Assembly: GCF_000412695.1 (NCBI RefSeq)
Contig: NC_021499.1
Span: forward strand, 372,001-436,000
Direction of reading: 5' to 3'
Length of the DNA: 64,000 nt
Source of the DNA: Pseudomonas resinovorans NBRC 106553
GTDB taxonomy: Bacteria; Pseudomonadota; Gammaproteobacteria; Pseudomonadales; Pseudomonadaceae
Below the pieces are notes generated by a model, which was not told the DNA's origin, searched no databases, and worked only from the letters and a program-made list of their open reading frames with translations. Of the stretch, positions 60,873-64,000 are shown in pieces. Position numbers and translations under genes: made by a program. How positions within the stretch are numbered: position 1 is the stretch's first letter; each line of letters begins with the position of its first letter.

Positions 60873-61736
60873 TTACTTCAACCACTCCTCCACGCGCTGC
60901 GGGTTCTTGGCGATCCAGTCCTTGGCGGCGGCTTCCGGTTTGGCGCCTTCGCGGATGGCCAGCATCACGGCCCCCACTTCTTCGCCGCTCCAGGAGAGTT
61001 TCTTCAGGAAGGCGGTGGCGTCGGCGGCCTTGGCTTCCAGGCCAGGGTTGACCACGGTGTCGACGTGCTCGTCATCGCCGAAGACCTTTTTCGGGTCTTC
61101 CAGGAAGCGCAGCTTCCACTTGGCGAACATCCAGTGGGGAATCCAGCCGGTGACCACGATCGGCTTCTGGGCTTTCTCGGCGCGGGTCAGGGCGGTGGCC
61201 ATGGCCGGGCCGGAGCTGGGCATCAGTTTGATGTCGAGGTTGTATTGCTTGATGGCGTCTTCGGTGCGGCGCATCACGCCAGCGCCGGCGTCGATGCCGG
61301 TGATCTTGCCGTCGAAGTCGGCCTTGTAGGTGTTCAGGTCCTCGATGGACTTGGCCTGCACATAGTCGGGCACGATCAGGCCGATCTTGGCGCCCTTGTA
61401 GTTGGAGCCCAGCACCACGACCTTGTCCTTCAGCTTGGCGTAGTACTCGCCGTGGGTGGCCGGCAGCCAGGCGGAGAGGGTGGCGTCGAGGTCGCCACGG
61501 GCCACGCCCTGCCACATGATGGCCGGTTCCACGGGTTTCAGCTCGACGCCGTAGCCGAGCTTCTCCTTGAGGATCTCGCCGGCGACGTGAGTGGCGGCGA
61601 CGCTATCGTCCCAGCCGTTCACGTAGCCGATCTTCAGGGTCGGCTTGTCGGCGGCGCCGGCCATGCCGGCCCCCATGCCGAGCGCCAGGGTGGCGACGCC
61701 CAGGGTCTTGAGACAAAGTGATTTCAACGTGCGCAT
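60873..61736 (-). CDS. Glycine betaine/quaternary amine ABC binding protein
   Basis: 287 residues, signal (LGVATLALGMGAGMAGA) and OpuAC/ProX-type binding fold: LKIGYVNGWDDSVAATHVAG, PAIMWQGVARGDLDATLSAW, PATHGEYYAKL, VTGWIPHWMFAKWKLRFLED. The several Trp (GWDD, AIMWQG, GWIPHWMF) would form the aromatic cage for the trimethylammonium group. GGAG lies 8 bases before ATG 61736. It resembles the stand-alone CaiX/BetX binders of P. aeruginosa, which borrow the CbcWV permease; here it lies in the same operon as cbcXW. Confidence 0.88.
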   Translation of the reverse strand: MRTLKSLCLKTLGVATLALGMGAGMAGAADKPTLKIGYVNGWDDSVAATHVAGEILKEKLGYGVELKPVEPAIMWQGVARGDLDATLSAWLPATHGEYYAKLKDKVVVLGSNYKGAKIGLIVPDYVQAKSIEDLNTYKADFDGKITGIDAGAGVMRRTEDAIKQYNLDIKLMPSSGPAMATALTRAEKAQKPIVVTGWIPHWMFAKWKLRFLEDPKKVFGDDEHVDTVVNPGLEAKAADATAFLKKLSWSGEEVGAVMLAIREGAKPEAAAKDWIAKNPQRVEEWLK

Positions 61737-61886
61737 ACGTATTGCTCCATCAGGTGGGATTGGCAGCCAACTACGTGGTCGATGGCCCGTTCTGAGGCGG
61801 GACTCGCGACTGTGCCCCTCACGGCCCGTTACCGGGCCGCGATTGGCGAATTGCAAGGAAACGGGCTCCGGGTGGAGCCCGGGGAA

Positions 61887-62831
61887 TTACAGGCCGATGT
61901 GTTTCTTCACGGCAGCGGCGCCGTCCTGGCCATCAAAGGTGGTGACGCCGGCCAGCCACTGGTCGAGCACGGCCGGGTTGGCCTTGAGCCAGTCGGAGGC
62001 GACTTTCACCGGGTCTTCCTTCTCGAGGATCTTCTCCATCAGCTGGCTTTCCATCGCCACATTGAACTGCAGGTTGTTCAGCAGCTTGCCGACGTTGGCG
62101 CAGCGCGCCTCGTAGTCCGGCGGCACCACGGTGTAGACCTTGGCGGCGCCGTAGTCCGGGCCGAACACATCGTCACCACCAGACAGGTAAGTGATGTCGA
62201 ACTGGGTGTTCATCGGGTGCGGGGCCCAGCCCAGGAACACCACCGGCTCCTTCTTCTTCACCGCGCGCTGCACCTGCACCAGCATGCCCGCCTCGGAAGA
62301 CTCCACCATGCGGAACTCGCCCAGCGCGTACTGGTTGCCCTTGATCATCTTGTCGATCAGCAGGTTGCCGTCGTTGCCCGGCTCGATGCCGTAGATCTTG
62401 CCGCCCAGCTGGTCCTTGAACTTGGCGATGTCCTGGAAGCTCTTGAGGCCCGCTTCAGCCGCGTAGGTGGGAACCGCCAGGGTGTACTTGGCGCCTTCCA
62501 GGTTCGGCGTCGGCAGCACCTTCACGCCGTTGTCCTTGGTGAAGGGCTCGATCACCGCGTCCATGGAGGGTGCCCAGTAGCCGAGGAAGACGTCGATCTG
62601 CTTGTTCTTCACGCCGGTGAAGGCGATGGGTACCGAGGCCATGATCTTGCGCGGGGTGTAGCCCAGTCCCTCGGTCAGCACCATGGCCACGCCGGTGGTC
62701 GCGGCGATGTCGGCCCAACCGATCTCGGCGAAGCGCACCTGCTTGCAGCTCTGCGGCTCCTGGGCCCAGGCGCCCTGGGTCAGCGCGCAGGCCAACAAGC
62801 CCAGTGCAGCAACACTTTTCATTCTTTTCAT
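61887..62831 (-). CDS. cbcX: Choline ABC transporter binding protein (CbcX/ChoX-like)
   Basis: 314 residues; signal MKRMKSVAALGLLACALTQGA and the choline-binding family pattern: KQVRFAEIGWADIAATTGVA, FLGYWAPSMDAVIEPF, EPVVFLGWAPHPMNTQFDIT, YLSGGDDVFGPDYGAAK. AGGGAG lies 6 bases before ATG 62831. It is 35 bp downstream of the permease gene, in the cbcV-cbcW-cbcX order of P. aeruginosa. It belongs to a different subfamily from the binding protein that follows it. Confidence 0.92.
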   Translation of the reverse strand: MKRMKSVAALGLLACALTQGAWAQEPQSCKQVRFAEIGWADIAATTGVAMVLTEGLGYTPRKIMASVPIAFTGVKNKQIDVFLGYWAPSMDAVIEPFTKDNGVKVLPTPNLEGAKYTLAVPTYAAEAGLKSFQDIAKFKDQLGGKIYGIEPGNDGNLLIDKMIKGNQYALGEFRMVESSEAGMLVQVQRAVKKKEPVVFLGWAPHPMNTQFDITYLSGGDDVFGPDYGAAKVYTVVPPDYEARCANVGKLLNNLQFNVAMESQLMEKILEKEDPVKVASDWLKANPAVLDQWLAGVTTFDGQDGAAAVKKHIGL

Positions 62832-62866
62832 TCGCGACTCCCTGACATTGAAAGATGAAGCGTTAT

Positions 62867-63760
62867 TTATTGTGGTTGCTGCCGCTGGAACCGCGCACTC
62901 AGCCGGCCGAAGGCCTTGCCGCGGGTGGACGTCTGGCGAGTCCCGAAACTTTCGGTGATACGGTCGAGGATGATCGCCAGCAGTACCACCGCCATGCCGC
63001 TTTCGAAGCCGAGGCCAATGTCCAGGCGCTGGATACTGGCGAGCACGTCGTTACCCAGGCCACCGGCACCGACCATCGAAGCGATGATCACCATGGACAG
63101 CGCCATCATGATGGTCTGGTTCACGCCGGCCATGATCGACGGCATGGCATTGGGCAGCTGCACTTTGTATAGCAGTTGCCAGCTGGTGCAGCCGAAGGAT
63201 TGTCCGGCTTCGACGATTTCCTTGTTCACCTGGCGGATGCCGAGGGCGGTGAGGCGCACCGCCGGCGGCATGGCGAAGATCACCGTGGCGATGATGCCGG
63301 GCACGCGACCGAGGCCGAAGAGCATGGCGGCGGGGATCAGGTAGACGAAGGCCGGCATGGTCTGCATGAAGTCGAGTATTGGCCGGATGACGATGGAGAC
63401 GCGCTCGCTCTTGGCCGCCCAGATACCCAGCGGGATGCCGAGCAGCAGGCTGATCAGGGTGGAGGAGAAGGTCAGGCCGAGGGTGACCACGGTCTGTTCC
63501 CAGAAGCCGGTCATCACGATGAGGATCAAGGACACCGCGGTGAAGGCGGCGAACTTGATGCCGATGCGCCAGAAGCCGAGCCCCACGAAGATGGCGATCA
63601 CCAACCAGGTCGGTGGCCAGAGCAGCAGGCGCTCGATCATCTCGGAGAAGCCGCTGACCACGTTGCCGACGCTCTCGAAGGCGCCGCTGTAGTTTTCCAG
63701 CAGGTGCTGGACGACGTCGTTGACCCAGCTGCCCAGATCCAGTTTCTCAGTCATCGTCAT
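62867..63760 (-). CDS. cbcW: Choline ABC transporter permease (CbcW-like)
   Basis: 297 residues, six or seven helices, ProW/OpuAB type. The BPD-type permease loop is visible (GIRQVNKEIVEAGQSFGCTS, then QLLYKVQLPNAMPSIMAGVN), with FSSTLISLLLGIPLGIWAAK and AMVVLLAIILDRITESFGTR. The start ATGA overlaps the stop of the ATPase gene, so the two are translationally coupled. It makes the membrane channel for CbcX and probably for the neighbouring binding protein. Confidence 0.94.
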   Translation of the reverse strand: MTMTEKLDLGSWVNDVVQHLLENYSGAFESVGNVVSGFSEMIERLLLWPPTWLVIAIFVGLGFWRIGIKFAAFTAVSLILIVMTGFWEQTVVTLGLTFSSTLISLLLGIPLGIWAAKSERVSIVIRPILDFMQTMPAFVYLIPAAMLFGLGRVPGIIATVIFAMPPAVRLTALGIRQVNKEIVEAGQSFGCTSWQLLYKVQLPNAMPSIMAGVNQTIMMALSMVIIASMVGAGGLGNDVLASIQRLDIGLGFESGMAVVLLAIILDRITESFGTRQTSTRGKAFGRLSARFQRQQPQ

Positions 63761-64000
63761 TCTCCCCGCAGGCGGCTCAGCAGGCGGCCTTTGCTGATCG
63801 CGCCGCTATAGCGGCCTGTCTGGTCGACCACCGGGATCGGCCCTTCGTTGATCACCAGGCGCTGGATGACGCTGTCCAGCGGCAGGTCCTCCGGTACCGG
63901 GTCGATGTGCTTGAGCAGGCTCTGCTCCAGGTCCATGGTCTGGCCGCCCTCTACCAGCAGGGCGATCTTCTCCAGGCTGATGGAACCACGGAAGTTGTTC
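63757..64000 (-). CDS. cbcV: Choline ABC transporter ATPase, C-terminal end (CbcV-like)
   Basis: Only the last ~80 residues lie inside the window; the gene starts beyond base 64000. The frame reads NNFRGSISLEKIALLVEGG, then ...LPLDSVIQRLVINEGPIPVV and ends GRLLSRLRGE. This is a CBS-type domain of the ProV/OpuAA ATPases, which senses ionic strength or nucleotides in relatives. The nucleotide-binding part is not visible. Its TGA overlaps the cbcW ATG. Confidence 0.85.
   Translation of the reverse strand, partial: NNFRGSISLEKIALLVEGGQTMDLEQSLLKHIDPVPEDLPLDSVIQRLVINEGPIPVVDQTGRYSGAISKGRLLSRLRGE

Overview
The window looks like the chromosome of a high-GC Pseudomonas of the P. aeruginosa/P. resinovorans type. 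The evidence is the GC-rich codon use, P. aeruginosa-like gene neighbourhoods (chpABC, rsmE, bioA; metK, ArsR-methyltransferase, tktA, epd, pgk, fba; betIBA with betT and cbcXWV), an SAH riboswitch in front of ahcY, and REP/REPIN repeats with a RAYT gene. No rRNA, tRNA, CRISPR array, prophage or classical insertion sequence was seen. Both ends cut genes: chpA on the left and a cbcV-like ATPase on the right.

Layout. 1-4830: end of the Chp (Pil-Chp) chemotaxis system for twitching motility. 4961-12373: rsmE, bioA, a periplasmic flavin amine oxidase, cytochrome b561, a YceI protein and rhlE. 12555-19678: an orphan binding protein, then a probable LysR-linked operon (M20 amidohydrolase, MFS transporter, CapA-like phosphatase, M14-like DUF2817 hydrolase). 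19958-23172: a DUF1329/DUF1302 envelope pair, followed by a 0.8 kb gene-free region holding a 425 bp inverted-repeat element. 23953-26279: metF and ahcY behind an SAH riboswitch. 26573-30103: small genes, a lipoprotein cytochrome c' and ligB. 30358-38957: metK with its ArsR-methyltransferase regulator, then the central carbon genes tktA, epd, pgk and fba, with small lipoproteins including an MliC-like lysozyme inhibitor. 39024-53828: accessory genes, namely a PL7 lyase, a YgjP-like protease, several orphan periplasmic binding proteins, an HDOD protein, a MocR regulator with DUF1127, a RAYT, a FUSC protein, dbpA, a DHA2 exporter and an orphan TorT. 54087-64000: choline and glycine betaine uptake and oxidation.

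How the genes work together. SAM-cycle genes appear under two kinds of control: an RNA sensor (SAH riboswitch) on ahcY-metF, and a predicted protein sensor (ArsR-methyltransferase fusion with a perfect 24 bp palindrome) on metK. The bet region imports choline by BetT and an ABC system and oxidises it with BetA and BetB. It carries two BetI repressors, each with an almost identical operator upstream, and two binding proteins for one visible permease. Between genes, at least four families of palindromic repeats are scattered. One of them (REP/REPIN) lies directly beside the transposase family known to mobilise such repeats.
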